The notes: generated by a model not told the origin, from the sequence alone. Shown: positions 1-9,385, counted from the first letter of the stretch. The stretch is 64,000 nt of DNA from Comamonadaceae bacterium M7527 (GCA_021044545.1 CP087990.1:992001-1056000), one strand, 5' to 3'. Numbers and translations are program-made.

Positions 1-1
1 T

Positions 2-1035
2 TTGTCTGTTATCCAAAGCGCAATCCGTTGCGTTGCGCAATCAAAGCGCCATCTGGCCATGGCAGCCTTGGCAGCAAGCCTTGGCTTTGCAGGCGCCAGC
101 GCTTTAGCGGCTGACAGCTACAACGCCATCAAACAAGCACTGTCCACGGGCGAGCCCGAACGCGCCTTGGCGTTGCTGAAAAAAGCCAAGTCTGAGCACC
201 CCAAAGATGTGCAGCTGATGTTTTTTGAAGGCGTCATCAACGCCCAAATGGGTGACACGCGCGCAGCCATTGCCGTGTTCGAAGGCATGGCTGAGCGATA
301 CCCAGAGCTGCCAGAGCCTCATAACAACCTAGGCGTGTTGTACGCCGCCAGGGGCGACCTGGAAAAAGCCAAGTCAGCTTTTGAGCGCGCCATGTTGACC
401 AACCCCTCTTACGCAGCGGCTCATAAAAACATGGCCGATTTGTACGCCGCGATGGCCAAACAAAACTACGGCAAAGCCTTGCAAGTAGACGCCGCCAATA
501 CACCCCAATCGCCACAAATGACCCTGCTGGGTAATTTAACGTCTGGGGCCAAAGCCAAAGACGCGGTGCTGGTTGCAACGGCCAAACCCGAGAAAAAGCC
601 AGCGCCCCAAGCTCAGCCCACACCTGATGCCAAGCCCCAGGCCGCACCCCAGGCCACCGCTGAAGCCAAACCCGCTGCACCCGAGCAGCCAAACGCAGAC
701 CAACTGGCCAACAACGTTGAAAAAAGCGTCATGGCTTGGGCCAGCGCATGGTCTAAGCGCGATATTGACGGCTACTTGGGGCCTACAGCAACAACTTTGA
801 CTCAGGACGCCTGTCTTTGTCTGAGTGGCAGCAACAGCGCAAGGACCGGATACTGCCGCGAAAGCGCATCAGTGTTGACATCAGAAACCTCAAGGTCACT
901 GTCAACAGCGCAAAGGCCACTGCAGACTTTCAACAAGACTACGCGTCAGACACTTTTAACGGCTCCAGCAACAAGCGCCTGACTCTGGCCTTAGAGGGCG
1001 GACGTTGGCTCATTGTTAAAGAATCCGTGCGCTAA
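2..1035 (+). CDS. TPR-repeat protein with Cds6-like C-terminal domain, frameshifted
   Basis: The readable frame opens with a TTG at base 2, so the true start may lie before the window. An N-terminal signal-like segment (ALAASLGFAGASALAA) is followed by TPR-type helices at about residues 40-150, including PEPHNNLGVLYAARGDLEKA. A proline/alanine-rich linker follows, then an NTF2/SnoaL-like domain. The frame breaks inside a GGGG run near 778-781; adding one base restores a continuous product ending with LALEGGRWLIVKESVR at 1035. The C-terminal domain resembles that of the L,D-transpeptidase just downstream, so a periplasmic envelope role is inferred. TPR proteins act in protein-protein binding; no partner is visible. 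Confidence 0.7.
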
Positions 1036-1047
1036 GAGGCCAAACCC

Positions 1048-2520
1048 ATGACCTTAATGCAAGCCCCGCGCATGGCTGCTACGGCGCCACAAGACGACAA
1101 GCCAGCGCCGCGCCTGTCTGTGGCCAAGTTCAAGCAACAGCTGTGGTGGTGGCTGGCGGCGGGCTTGATGGGCGTGGCCGTTGTTATGGGCTGGGGTGGC
1201 GCCCCGGATGGCGCCAGGGCCGGCGTCAGTGCTGTGTTGGCCAGCGTCAAGCCAACAAGCACTGCTGCAAAGCCACCCGCCTGGGAGTTGTCCATAGACG
1301 GCTCGTCCACAGCCCCAAGCTCAAGCGACACTGCGTTGCAGCTTAGCGCTGAAGAGCGGCTGATCAGTGTGTACCAGCTGCTGCGAAGCGGCGCACGCGC
1401 TGATGCCTTGCGTCAGGCGCGCCAGCTCAACCTGGACTACCCCAACTTCCAATTGGCACAGTTGTTGTACGCAGACCTGTTGTCGGTCAGCGCCAACCAA
1501 CGCTTCGACTTGAACAACATAGCGCCCAATAACAGCGCGCAAGCCAAACAACTGGCAACCTTGGTACGCGAGTCAGAGCTGCGCTTGCAAGCACTCACCG
1601 AGGTACCAAGCCCTGGTACCTTACCCAGCAACTTTGTGGCACTGCCACCTTCCACGCGCAACGCCATTGCAATTGACAGTTCCCGTTCGCGCTTGTACTG
1701 GTTCAAGAATATTGCAGCTGCCAACGAGCCTGCCAACATGGTGTTGGTCAAAGACACCTATATGTCAGTTGGCAAAGCAGGCGTAGACAAATTCATTGAA
1801 GGCGACAACCGCACGCCTTTGGGCGTTTACTTCATCACCGGCATCTTGCCAGGTGAGCAACTCCCAGACCTGTACGGCAAGGGCGCGCTGCCACTGAATT
1901 ACCCCAATGCACTGGACATCTTGCGCCGCAAGACAGGTAGCGGAATCTGGTTGCATGGCACGCCCTCGGCCCAGTATGTACGCGCACCACAGGCGTCTGA
2001 GGGTTGCGTGGTGCTGTCAAACCCGGATATCCAGCGCTTGCTTGACGACGCGAACATCAAGGCCACACCGGTTGTGATCGCCAAGTCACTTGACTGGGTG
2101 GATGCAAGCCGCGCGGCCCAGCCGCTCAACCTGGCGCCAAGCGCCATATTGGTAGCTTCAGCCGCAGACAAGGCAAATGCCAGCAGCGCCGCGCCACAAG
2201 CCTCTGGTTTTTCGGACAGCTTTGGCCGTTGGCAAGCCGCTCGCCGCGCGCAAGATTTTGCCGCGCTGCGCGACATGTACAGCGACAGCTTCTTTCGCCG
2301 CGGCAAAGGCTTAAGCCATTGGTGGCCAACCATCAAAGGCGAGACTGGGCCAGACGCCACACTGACAGACATCACCGCTTTGAGCTGGCAGGACCAAGAC
2401 CAGATCATGGTGATGAATTACACAGACCAAACACAAGCCGGCCAACGCGGCCTCAAAAAGCGCCAGTACTGGCGCCTGGAGGGTGACACTTGGCGCATTT
2501 TTTACGAGGGTAACGCATGA
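1048..2520 (+). CDS. L,D-transpeptidase (YkuD family) with C-terminal Cds6-like domain
   Basis: This 490-residue protein has one membrane segment near residues 31-50. A variable region is followed by a YkuD catalytic domain at about residues 205-350. The active-site signature is present: HGTP at His303 and SEGCVVLS with nucleophile Cys320. Such enzymes form 3-3 peptidoglycan cross-links or attach proteins to peptidoglycan in the periplasm. Residues from about 385 to the end form an NTF2/SnoaL-like domain, also seen in the preceding TPR gene. It starts 12 bases after that gene and its stop overlaps the next start (ATGA), so the genes look co-transcribed. Exact substrate is unknown. Confidence 0.88.
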   Translation: MTLMQAPRMAATAPQDDKPAPRLSVAKFKQQLWWWLAAGLMGVAVVMGWGGAPDGARAGVSAVLASVKPTSTAAKPPAWELSIDGSSTAPSSSDTALQLSAEERLISVYQLLRSGARADALRQARQLNLDYPNFQLAQLLYADLLSVSANQRFDLNNIAPNNSAQAKQLATLVRESELRLQALTEVPSPGTLPSNFVALPPSTRNAIAIDSSRSRLYWFKNIAAANEPANMVLVKDTYMSVGKAGVDKFIEGDNRTPLGVYFITGILPGEQLPDLYGKGALPLNYPNALDILRRKTGSGIWLHGTPSAQYVRAPQASEGCVVLSNPDIQRLLDDANIKATPVVIAKSLDWVDASRAAQPLNLAPSAILVASAADKANASSAAPQASGFSDSFGRWQAARRAQDFAALRDMYSDSFFRRGKGLSHWWPTIKGETGPDATLTDITALSWQDQDQIMVMNYTDQTQAGQRGLKKRQYWRLEGDTWRIFYEGNA

Positions 2521-3149
2521 ACAACAAACTCGCACGCAGCTTTAGCCGCCGCGCCTTTACCACCATTGCGGCACTGGCTGCGGCTGCCAGTTTTGGTCTG
2601 ACCCATGTTGCGGCACAAGCCGCAACAGACAAGCCACGCGTGCGCCTGAACACCAACCTAGGCACCATCGTGTTAGAGCTGGACGCCAAGGCGGCACCGG
2701 CAACAGTGGCCAACTTTGTGCAGTACGTCCAAGACAAGCACTATGACGGCACCGTATTCCACCGCGTTATTGGCAACTTCATGATTCAAGGCGGTGGCTT
2801 TACGCCGCAACTCCAGCAAAAGCCAACGCGTCAAGCCATTGCACACGAAGGCGCCAACGCCCTGGCAAACGGCGGTCCGCGTAACACCGTAGGCACCATT
2901 GCCATGGCACGCACGCAAGACCCCCACTCTGCCACCGCGCAGTTTTTCATCAACGTGGCCGACAACGCCTTTCTGGACTACCGCGCCGCCACCATGCAAG
3001 GCTACGGTTACGTGGCCTTTGGCCGCGTTGTGAAAGGCATGGACGTTGTGAATGCCATCAAGTCTGTTGCCACTGGCGCAGCAGGCCCTTTTCCGTCCGA
3101 CGTGCCCAAGTCGCCCGTCGTGATTCAAACCGCCACTTTGGAGCAATAA
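2517..3149 (+). CDS. Periplasmic peptidyl-prolyl cis-trans isomerase, cyclophilin type
   Basis: The 210-residue protein has an N-terminal signal sequence ending near AAQA (about residue 35), then a complete cyclophilin domain. Family motifs are visible: FHRVIGNFMIQGGG, MARTQDPHSATAQFFINV and GYGYVAFGRVV. Cyclophilins catalyse proline isomerisation during folding; the signal puts this copy in the periplasm (PpiA-like). The ATG overlaps the stop of the transpeptidase gene by four bases, so translation is probably coupled. A cytoplasmic paralogue follows four bases downstream. Confidence 0.9.
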   Translation: MNNKLARSFSRRAFTTIAALAAAASFGLTHVAAQAATDKPRVRLNTNLGTIVLELDAKAAPATVANFVQYVQDKHYDGTVFHRVIGNFMIQGGGFTPQLQQKPTRQAIAHEGANALANGGPRNTVGTIAMARTQDPHSATAQFFINVADNAFLDYRAATMQGYGYVAFGRVVKGMDVVNAIKSVATGAAGPFPSDVPKSPVVIQTATLEQ

Positions 3150-3153
3150 CACC

Positions 3154-3660
3154 ATGGCCAATCCCCAAGTCGAACTGCACATTGCAGACCACGGCGTCAT
3201 CACCATTGAACTTGATCAGGACAATGCGCCACTGAGCACAGAGAATTTCCTGTCATACGTGAACAAAGGCCATTACGACGGCACTATTTTTCACCGCGTT
3301 ATCGACAACTTCATGGTTCAAGGCGGCGGCTTTGCCCCAGGCATGAAGCAAAAAGACAGCGATGAACCTATACGCAACGAAGCCAACAACGGCTTGAAAA
3401 ACAACAAGTACACCTTGGCCATGGCGCGCACACAAGACCCGCACTCAGCCAGCGCACAATTTTTCATCAACGTTGCAGACAACGATTTTTTGAACCACAC
3501 CGCGCCCAGCATGCAGGGCTGGGGCTATGCCGTGTTTGGCAAAGTGATCTCAGGTACCGAAATTGTGGACACCATGAAGGGCGTTGCCACTGGTCGCAGC
3601 GGCTTTCACGACGACGTGCCTAAAACCGACTTGCTGGTCGAAAAGGCCGTTGCGCTTTAA
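3154..3660 (+). CDS. ppiB: Cytoplasmic peptidyl-prolyl cis-trans isomerase B
   Basis: The 168-residue cyclophilin lacks a signal peptide and begins directly with the domain (MANPQVELHIADHGVITIEL), so it should be cytoplasmic. The signatures FHRVIDNFMVQGGGF and MARTQDPHSASAQFFINVAD are intact, and length matches bacterial PpiB. It lies directly after its periplasmic paralogue and is clearly similar to it through the domain, which suggests tandem duplication with or without gain of a signal peptide. lpxH follows after about 40 bases, an order common in betaproteobacteria. Confidence 0.92.
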   Translation: MANPQVELHIADHGVITIELDQDNAPLSTENFLSYVNKGHYDGTIFHRVIDNFMVQGGGFAPGMKQKDSDEPIRNEANNGLKNNKYTLAMARTQDPHSASAQFFINVADNDFLNHTAPSMQGWGYAVFGKVISGTEIVDTMKGVATGRSGFHDDVPKTDLLVEKAVAL

Positions 3661-3699
3661 GCCCTGCAAATCTGCCAAGCGGCACGGGTGAGCAGCGTT

Positions 3700-4533
3700 A
3701 TGAACACCATCACAGCCCCCAGCGCTTGGCAGCGCGTTGACCTTGTATCTGACCTGCATTTGCAGGCCAGCACACAACATACGGCACTGGCTTGGCACCA
3801 TTACTTGGCCCAGGCCAGCTGCGACGCGCTGTTTATATTGGGCGACTTCTTTGAAGTATGGGTTGGCGACGATGTCCTAAGCCCCAACGCCAGCAACACG
3901 CTAAGCCAGACAGATCAGGACAACGCCCTGTTTTGGCAGCATTGCACCGCGGAGCTGTTGGCGGCCAGTCGGCGCTTCCCCATCTACATGATCGTGGGCA
4001 ACCGCGACTTTTTGCTTGGCCCCAGCTTTTTCAAAGCCAGTGGGGTGTTGCCGCTGGACGAAGAAACCACGCTTGATTGGCACGGCACGCGCTATTTGCT
4101 GGCCCACGGTGACCACTGGTGCACAGACGACCATGACTACCAGGCCTTTCGCAGCCAGGTGCGCACACCCGCTTGGCAACTCGAGTTTCTAAGCCAAAGC
4201 TTGGCAAGCCGCATGGCCATAGCCGCCAATATGCGTCAACAAAGCAGCCAACGCATGCGCACTTTAAGCGTGTTGCCAGACGTCAATGAACACGCTTTAT
4301 TGGCCAGCGCCGCTGCCGTAGAGGCCAGCCACGTCATTCATGGACACACGCACACAGGCCTGGACCACCTGATGGCTGGCGGTGTCAGGCGAAGCGTGCT
4401 GAGCGACTGGGACTGCGAGCCGGTGGCAACAGCGTCTGCAGTGTCACACCCCAAAAGGGCCCAGGTGCTGCGTCTTGAACGCGCACCGGCCAATGGCTTT
4501 GTGGCTGGCACACCAAGGCGCATTGAGCTGTAG
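3700..4533 (+). CDS. lpxH: UDP-2,3-diacylglucosamine diphosphatase LpxH
   Basis: LpxH hydrolyses UDP-2,3-diacylglucosamine to lipid X and UMP in lipid A synthesis at the inner membrane. All calcineurin-like metallophosphoesterase motifs are present: DLHL near the start, GDFFEVWVGDD, GNRDF, AHGDHW and HGHTH. Length is about 277 residues, as expected. I chose ATG 3700 because GGTGAG lies seven bases upstream; a GTG at 3688 in the same frame is an alternative. No lipid A neighbours are present, so the gene is likely the last of the ppi cluster. Confidence 0.92.
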   Translation: MNTITAPSAWQRVDLVSDLHLQASTQHTALAWHHYLAQASCDALFILGDFFEVWVGDDVLSPNASNTLSQTDQDNALFWQHCTAELLAASRRFPIYMIVGNRDFLLGPSFFKASGVLPLDEETTLDWHGTRYLLAHGDHWCTDDHDYQAFRSQVRTPAWQLEFLSQSLASRMAIAANMRQQSSQRMRTLSVLPDVNEHALLASAAAVEASHVIHGHTHTGLDHLMAGGVRRSVLSDWDCEPVATASAVSHPKRAQVLRLERAPANGFVAGTPRRIEL

Positions 4534-4674
4534 CAAACGTGGCGATATAACCACAGATCCACAGGGTTTAAACCCACATTGAATTCAAAAGCGGTATCGC
4601 CGCTAAGTCATTGGATGGGTTTGGTATTTTTCTTTTATATAAGAAAATATCTATTAAAAACAAGCCGCTTATCA

Positions 4675-4702
4675 TTGACATTCATTTGGTGCTTTCTACA
4701 AT
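4675..4702 (+). promoter_or_regulatory. Sigma70-like promoter before the lytic transglycosylase gene
   Basis: A consensus -35 box TTGACA (4675-4680) is followed by a 16-base spacer and TACAAT (4697-4702) as -10. It lies in an AT-rich gap of about 200 bases between lpxH and the transglycosylase gene, the longest non-coding stretch in the first 30 kb. A transcript start near 4709 fits either candidate start codon of the next gene (4754 or 4787). I see nothing else clear in this gap. Confidence 0.65.
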
Positions 4703-4753
4703 CAAAGTCCCTACACAAAGTGTCTGCGCCAAACCCTCTTGCTGGGCTTGGCC

Positions 4754-5704
4754 ATGGTCGTCAAGACCGAACAGACCACCAACCGAATGTCATCTAACGA
4801 CCCAACCGCTGCCGCCGCTGCCACTACAACCACACCAAGCACCAACGCAGGCGTGGTGGGTGCTGGCGCGGCCAACTGGCTGTGGCGCGTGACCCATAGC
4901 GGCTTGGCCATGGCAGGCGTTGGTATTGTGTGCCTGGTGCTGCTGTTTTCCAGCCAGGACGCAGTGCGAGAGCCCGCCGAAGAACAACTGCTGGACTACT
5001 TGCAAAGCCGACAAGAAACCCGCCTCATTGAGACACAAACCCTGCCTGCAGAGCCCACCGCCGCCGAGCGCGCCAGTGTGGCCATGTTGTCAGACTTACC
5101 CGAACACCAGGCTGTGCTCACACGCTGGATTAGTCGCCAATACCGTGTGGCCACCGAGCCACTGGCCGTTTTGGTGGCCGAGGCGCACGACATTGGCGAG
5201 CGCATGGACATTGACCCGGCCCTGTTGCTGGCCATCATGGCCGTTGAGTCGCGCTTTAACCCCTTTGCGCAAAGCCCAGTGGGTGCACAAGGCCTGATGC
5301 AAGTGCTAACACGCGTACACGTTGACAAATTCGAAGCATTTGGCGGCACCATGGCCGCTTTTGACCCGGTTGCCAATTTGCGCGTAGGCGCCATGGTGTT
5401 GCAAGAGTGCATTCGCCGCGCTGGCGGCTCGGTGGAGGGTGGACTGGGCTACTACGTGGGCGCTGTGACTGTAGACGGCAGCTTCTACGTCAAGAAGGTC
5501 TTACGCGTTTACGAGCGCATGCACAAGGTGCTGGCGCCATTCGAGCTGCCTACCTATAAACGCTCGCTAACCCTCAACCTGACTCAGCCAGCACCCGCTG
5601 AAATCCCGGCCACGCCGCTTGGCAGCGTTGGCACCATCCCCGGCGCGTCAACCGTCAGCCGCGCAACAACCCTAGTGGCCCAGCAGCAAACGTCTGTACA
5701 GTAA
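4754..5704 (+). CDS. Lytic transglycosylase, SLT domain
   Basis: About 316 residues with one N-terminal membrane segment (GLAMAGVGIVCLVLLF), so the enzyme is probably anchored facing the periplasm. The SLT (family 1 lytic transglycosylase) core is visible: AIMAVESRFNPFAQSPVGAQ with the catalytic Glu in ES, then GLMQVL, and the later GLGYYVGA. Such enzymes cleave the glycan chain of peptidoglycan to 1,6-anhydro products. The C-terminal tail is low in complexity. Start is uncertain: ATG 4754 or ATG 4787, neither with a strong ribosome site. Confidence 0.82.
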   Translation: MVVKTEQTTNRMSSNDPTAAAAATTTTPSTNAGVVGAGAANWLWRVTHSGLAMAGVGIVCLVLLFSSQDAVREPAEEQLLDYLQSRQETRLIETQTLPAEPTAAERASVAMLSDLPEHQAVLTRWISRQYRVATEPLAVLVAEAHDIGERMDIDPALLLAIMAVESRFNPFAQSPVGAQGLMQVLTRVHVDKFEAFGGTMAAFDPVANLRVGAMVLQECIRRAGGSVEGGLGYYVGAVTVDGSFYVKKVLRVYERMHKVLAPFELPTYKRSLTLNLTQPAPAEIPATPLGSVGTIPGASTVSRATTLVAQQQTSVQ

Positions 5705-5710
5705 AATGCG

Positions 5711-5845
5711 CTGGTGCGTAACTGGCGATAAGCCACGCCCCAACAGGGCTGGCAACGTGGACCACCACGAGGGAGCGCACCACGTCAGCCCAACCGTATT
5801 ACGCAGGGCAGCCGTGTCAAGCCGTACGCCTGGGTCAACCTCCCT
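5711..5845 (+). promoter_or_regulatory. ZTP (pfl) riboswitch upstream of glyA
   Basis: The leader matches the pfl/ZTP riboswitch layout. GGTGCG (5713-5718) can pair with CGCACC (5776-5781) as P1. Just inside P1 lie the conserved AACTGGCGA on the 5' side and GAGGGAG on the 3' side. The second conserved module, GCCGTACGCCTGGGTC (5821-5836), follows after a variable linker, as in the consensus GCCGCCUGGGC. This RNA senses ZMP/ZTP, the alarm signal of low 10-formyl-tetrahydrofolate, and is known upstream of glyA. The end of the expression platform is not certain. Confidence 0.85.
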
Positions 5846-5860
5846 TTAAAGAAATGAACC

Positions 5861-7108
5861 ATGTTTGACCGACAGCAACTCATTGCACAAACCGACCCCG
5901 AATTATTCGCAGCCATCCAAGCAGAAAACCTGCGTCAAGAACAACACATCGAGCTGATCGCCAGCGAAAACTACGCCTCGCCTGCTGTGATGCAGGCACA
6001 AGGCACACAACTTACCAATAAGTACGCCGAAGGCTACCCAGGCAAACGCTACTACGGCGGCTGTGAGCACGTAGACGTGGCCGAGCGCTTGGCCATTGAG
6101 CGCGTCAAGCAGATTTTTGGCGCCGATGCAGCCAACGTACAACCGCACTGCGGCGCATCCGCCAACGAGGCTGTGTTTTTAGCCTTCCTGAAGCCAGGTG
6201 ACACCATCATGGGCATGAGCCTGGCCGAAGGTGGTCACCTCACACACGGCATGCCACTGAACATCAGCGGCAAATGGTTTAACGTGGTGAGCTACGGTCT
6301 CAACGCCCAGGAAGAGCTGGACTACGACGAGATGGAGCGCAAAGCCCACGAGACCAAGCCCAAGCTCATCATTGCAGGCGCGTCTGCCTACAGCTTGCGC
6401 ATTGATTTTGAGCGCTTTGCCAAAGTTGCCAAAGACGTGGGTGCTATTTTTATGGTGGACATGGCCCACTACGCAGGCTTGATCGCAGCCGGTGTGTACC
6501 CCAACCCTGTGCCGCACGCGGACGTGGTGACATCCACCACCCACAAAAGCTTGCGCGGCCCACGCGGCGGCATCATACTCATGAAGGCAGAGCACGAAAA
6601 AGCCATTAACAGCGCCATCTTTCCAGGCTTACAGGGCGGCCCACTGATGCACGTGATCGCAGCCAAAGCGGTAGCCTTCAAGGAGGCTTTGCAGCCAGAG
6701 TTCAAAACCTACCAAGCGCAAGTGGCCAAAAACGCTGTCGCCATGGCTCAAGCCCTGACCAAGCGTGGTTTGCGCATTGTGAGCGGACGCACCGAAAGCC
6801 ACGTCATGCTGGTAGACCTGCAAAGCAAGGGCTTAACGGGCAAAGAAGCTGAGGCCATTTTGGGGGCGGCGCACATCACTGTGAACAAAAACGCCATTCC
6901 CAATGACCCGCAAAAGCCTATGGTCACCAGCGGTATTCGCGTGGGAACCCCAGCCATTACCACGCGTGGTTTTGGTGAGGCCGAGGCCATTGAAACCGCC
7001 AACCTCATTGCCGATGCGCTGGACAACCCACACGACCAAGCCAACATTGACAGCGTGAAAGCGCGTGTGAATGCGCTGACAGCGCGCTTCCCTGTGTACA
7101 GCGCCTAA
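5861..7108 (+). CDS. glyA: Serine hydroxymethyltransferase
   Basis: GlyA converts serine and tetrahydrofolate to glycine and 5,10-methylene-tetrahydrofolate, the main one-carbon entry point. At 415 residues it is full length. The PLP-binding lysine is K229 in [14 protein letters not shown], and [10 protein letters not shown] and [19 protein letters not shown] are diagnostic. The ATG at 5861 lies just after the ZTP riboswitch, so expression should rise when formyl-folate is short. nrdR follows 21 bases later, a linkage conserved in many proteobacteria. Confidence 0.97.
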   Translation: MFDRQQLIAQTDPELFAAIQAENLRQEQHIELIASENYASPAVMQAQGTQLTNKYAEGYPGKRYYGGCEHVDVAERLAIERVKQIFGADAANVQPHCGASANEAVFLAFLKPGDTIMGMSLAEGGHLTHGMPLNISGKWFNVVSYGLNAQEELDYDEMERKAHETKPKLIIAGASAYSLRIDFERFAKVAKDVGAIFMVDMAHYAGLIAAGVYPNPVPHADVVTSTTHKSLRGPRGGIILMKAEHEKAINSAIFPGLQGGPLMHVIAAKAVAFKEALQPEFKTYQAQVAKNAVAMAQALTKRGLRIVSGRTESHVMLVDLQSKGLTGKEAEAILGAAHITVNKNAIPNDPQKPMVTSGIRVGTPAITTRGFGEAEAIETANLIADALDNPHDQANIDSVKARVNALTARFPVYSA

Positions 7109-7129
7109 AGCGCAGGTAACAGCCAAGCG

Positions 7130-7579
7130 ATGAAGTGCCCGTTTTGCGCCAACCTCGACACGCAAGTGGTCGAGACCCGCATTGGCGAAGACGCGGCACT
7201 GATTCGCAGGCGCAGGCGTTGCAATGCCTGCGACAAACGCTTCACCACCTACGAGCGCCCGGAAGTCAACTTTCCGGCTGTGATCAAAAAGGATGGCCGC
7301 CGCGTAGAGTTCACCCGTAACAAGTTGCAAGGCTCTTTTGCCTTGGCGGTACGCAAGCGCCCTGTTAGCGCCGACATCATCGCCGCAGCCATTGAGCGCA
7401 TTGAAGAAAAGCTGCTAGGCCTTGGCGTGCGCGAGATTGCATCCGACAAAATCGGCGCGCTGGTCATGCGTGAACTCAAGAAGCTGGACAAGGTTGCCTA
7501 TGTGCGTTTTGCCAGTGTGTACCGTAACTTTGAAGACGTGGACGACTTCACGGCCTTGGTAGATGAGGTCAGAAAATAA
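7130..7579 (+). CDS. nrdR: Transcriptional repressor NrdR
   Basis: NrdR is the ATP/dATP-sensing repressor of ribonucleotide reductase genes. The 149-residue protein has the N-terminal zinc ribbon (MKCPFC, then CNAC about 25 residues on), followed by an ATP-cone domain ([17 protein letters not shown] to FEDVDDF). Length and motif order match the family. It is probably in the same transcript as glyA. No NrdR boxes or ribonucleotide reductase genes were seen in this window. Confidence 0.96.
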   Translation: MKCPFCANLDTQVVETRIGEDAALIRRRRRCNACDKRFTTYERPEVNFPAVIKKDGRRVEFTRNKLQGSFALAVRKRPVSADIIAAAIERIEEKLLGLGVREIASDKIGALVMRELKKLDKVAYVRFASVYRNFEDVDDFTALVDEVRK

Positions 7580-7645
7580 CCTGAATTATTTACTTTTAAG
7601 GCGTTTACTGCGTTTAAATGAGTAAATAAAAATACAATATGAGGC

Positions 7646-8257
7646 ATGTCTTGCAAGCATGTCCCAACGTACTCACGCGCACACGCTGCGTGGGGTTTCA
7701 CCCTGTTAGAGCTGTTGATCAGCCTGGGCGTGGTGGCAGTACTGGCCAGCGTGGCCGTACCAACATTGGTGCACATGCGCACCCAGCAGCGCATCAATGC
7801 AGCAGCCAACAGCATGCGCGACAGCATTGTCCTGGCCAAATCACAGGCGTTGCGCCTTGGTCAAACCGTCATCATTGCCCCAGCTGGCTGCGTGCCTGCC
7901 AGCAGTGCCAACTTGTCGGACATACTTGTGCCGCCAGCTGTCAGCGCCACACCGAACTCGGCATGGCGATGCGGCTGGGTGGTGGTGTCCGACGTGAACC
8001 ACAACAACCAGGTCGACGTCAACGACGCGTTGCTGCGCCACGTCAGCGGCATAAAGGGTGTGGTGATCGCCAACAACGTGCGCAACGAGCAGCTGCGCGT
8101 TGCGCCCAGCGGGGTTGTATCGCCCATGCAAAGCCTGCAGTTTTGCCCAGATACCAACGCACAATGGGTGAACTACGCCCGCAAACTGGTGGTCGCAATC
8201 AGTGGGCGTATCCGCAGCGACAGCCTACGAGATGGCAAGGGCTGCGCCGCCTCGTAG
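7646..8257 (+). CDS. Minor pseudopilin, FimT/GspH-like
   Basis: This 203-residue protein carries a type III prepilin signal: a short leader ending in Gly then FTLLELLISLGVVAVL, with the conserved Glu at +5. The rest matches the GspH/FimT domain of minor pilins (RTQQRINAAANSMRDSIVLAKSQALR). It should be cut and methylated by PilD and built into the tip or base of a type IV pilus. It is the first of four overlapping minor pilin genes (7646-9975), a layout like the fimU-pilV-pilW-pilX cluster. The short AT-rich gap before it (7580-7645) probably holds the promoter. Confidence 0.85.
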   Translation: MSCKHVPTYSRAHAAWGFTLLELLISLGVVAVLASVAVPTLVHMRTQQRINAAANSMRDSIVLAKSQALRLGQTVIIAPAGCVPASSANLSDILVPPAVSATPNSAWRCGWVVVSDVNHNNQVDVNDALLRHVSGIKGVVIANNVRNEQLRVAPSGVVSPMQSLQFCPDTNAQWVNYARKLVVAISGRIRSDSLRDGKGCAAS

Positions 8258-8738
8258 CCAGCGCGGCCTGACCATGCTGGACGCCTTGCTGGCGCTCAGC
8301 CTGGTGAGTATGAGCGTGTGGAGTGTGCAGCAACTGCTGGCGCAGCGTGTTCAACAGGCTCAACAACAGCGACACCGCGCAAACGCCATGGCGCTGCTTG
8401 ATGATTTGGCGCAGCGCATTCGCATACACACGTCCCGCTTTGGCTATGCGTCTGCCCAGCAACGGTATGGCCAGCGCTTGCAAGCAATCACCATCGCAAC
8501 TGGCCAAGCATTAAACAGTTGCCAGACAAGCATCTGTAACGCCCAGACGTTTGCCCAATGGGTGCTGGCGACTTGGACAGCGGCAGCCTACGACGCCCTG
8601 CCCGGTGCACAACTGGGTATTGAGGTACAGGGTCAGCGTTTGCGCTTGCTGTTGGCCTGGCCGCAAGTGGGCAGTGGCAGTTACAAGTGGCAGTCTATCT
8701 GCCCAGCACAATACGACTGCGAAGTGCTGTGGCTATGA
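8232..8738 (+). CDS. pilV: Minor type IV pilin, PilV-like
   Basis: A prepilin of about 168 residues with processing site RG|LTMLDALLALSLVSMSVW. LDALLAL in place of the more common LIEVLVA still keeps an acidic residue near +5. Position between FimT-like and PilW-like genes supports PilV. I chose ATG 8232, which overlaps the preceding gene by 26 bases; an upstream GTG at 8202 in the same frame gives a longer leader that is less likely. The PilV call rests on order and the N-terminal segment more than on a recognisable C-terminal domain. Confidence 0.7.
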   Translation: MARAAPPRSQRGLTMLDALLALSLVSMSVWSVQQLLAQRVQQAQQQRHRANAMALLDDLAQRIRIHTSRFGYASAQQRYGQRLQAITIATGQALNSCQTSICNAQTFAQWVLATWTAAAYDALPGAQLGIEVQGQRLRLLLAWPQVGSGSYKWQSICPAQYDCEVLWL

Positions 8739-9385
8739 CGGCGATACCCTCATTTGTCCGTACACAACAAGGCGCAAGCTTGATGGCGCTCATGGTGGGC
8801 ATGAGCATAGGTTTACTGGTGTTGCTGGTAGCAAACAGCTTGTTACAAGTCGTGCTACGTGAACAAGCCCAACTCAGCCAGGCGCTGGACCAGCAAACGG
8901 CTGCACGCCAAGCCTACAGACGCATACAAAGCATTGCCATTCACGCCGGGCAATACACCGCCACCCAAACGGCGCCAGGCATTGTTCAACTGCAAGCCGC
9001 CACACTGCCCAGCGCCAGAGCAAACGGCATGCAGCTAACGCTGGCTACAACGCCTGCCAGCTCGCCGTTTGCAGCAGACTGCTTAGACAGGCACGCCACC
9101 CGACAAGGTTTTTTGCAAAGTGTGTTTTACGTCAGCGCCAACAGCTTGCGCTGCAGTGTGGCAGACCGATCGGGTGGCCAGCCCGTGGCCGATGGCATTC
9201 AGCGCCTGTCATTGCTATGGTTTGTCGCCACACCGCAAGGCATACAAGTGCAGGCCAGTGCACAGCCCAATCCATCTGGTGCAACTGTGCTGGGCCACGC
9301 CAGCTGCCTCAGCCTCAGCATCACCGACGCCAGCTGCGGCAGCACTGTTGGCCACCACGCTGTGGCGTGGGCACCTACGCCATGA
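8735..9385 (+). CDS. pilW: Minor type IV pilin, PilW-like
   Basis: A 216-residue prepilin-like protein with site QG|ASLMALMVGMSIGLLVLL, followed by a long alpha-1 helix rich in Gln. The conserved Glu5 is replaced by Met here (ASLMA), which is unusual for pilins. The four-base overlap ATGA with the previous stop fixes the start at 8735. Two Cys pairs further on may form the disulfides usual in minor pilins. PilW is inferred from gene order. Confidence 0.65.
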   Translation: MTAIPSFVRTQQGASLMALMVGMSIGLLVLLVANSLLQVVLREQAQLSQALDQQTAARQAYRRIQSIAIHAGQYTATQTAPGIVQLQAATLPSARANGMQLTLATTPASSPFAADCLDRHATRQGFLQSVFYVSANSLRCSVADRSGGQPVADGIQRLSLLWFVATPQGIQVQASAQPNPSGATVLGHASCLSLSITDASCGSTVGHHAVAWAPTP

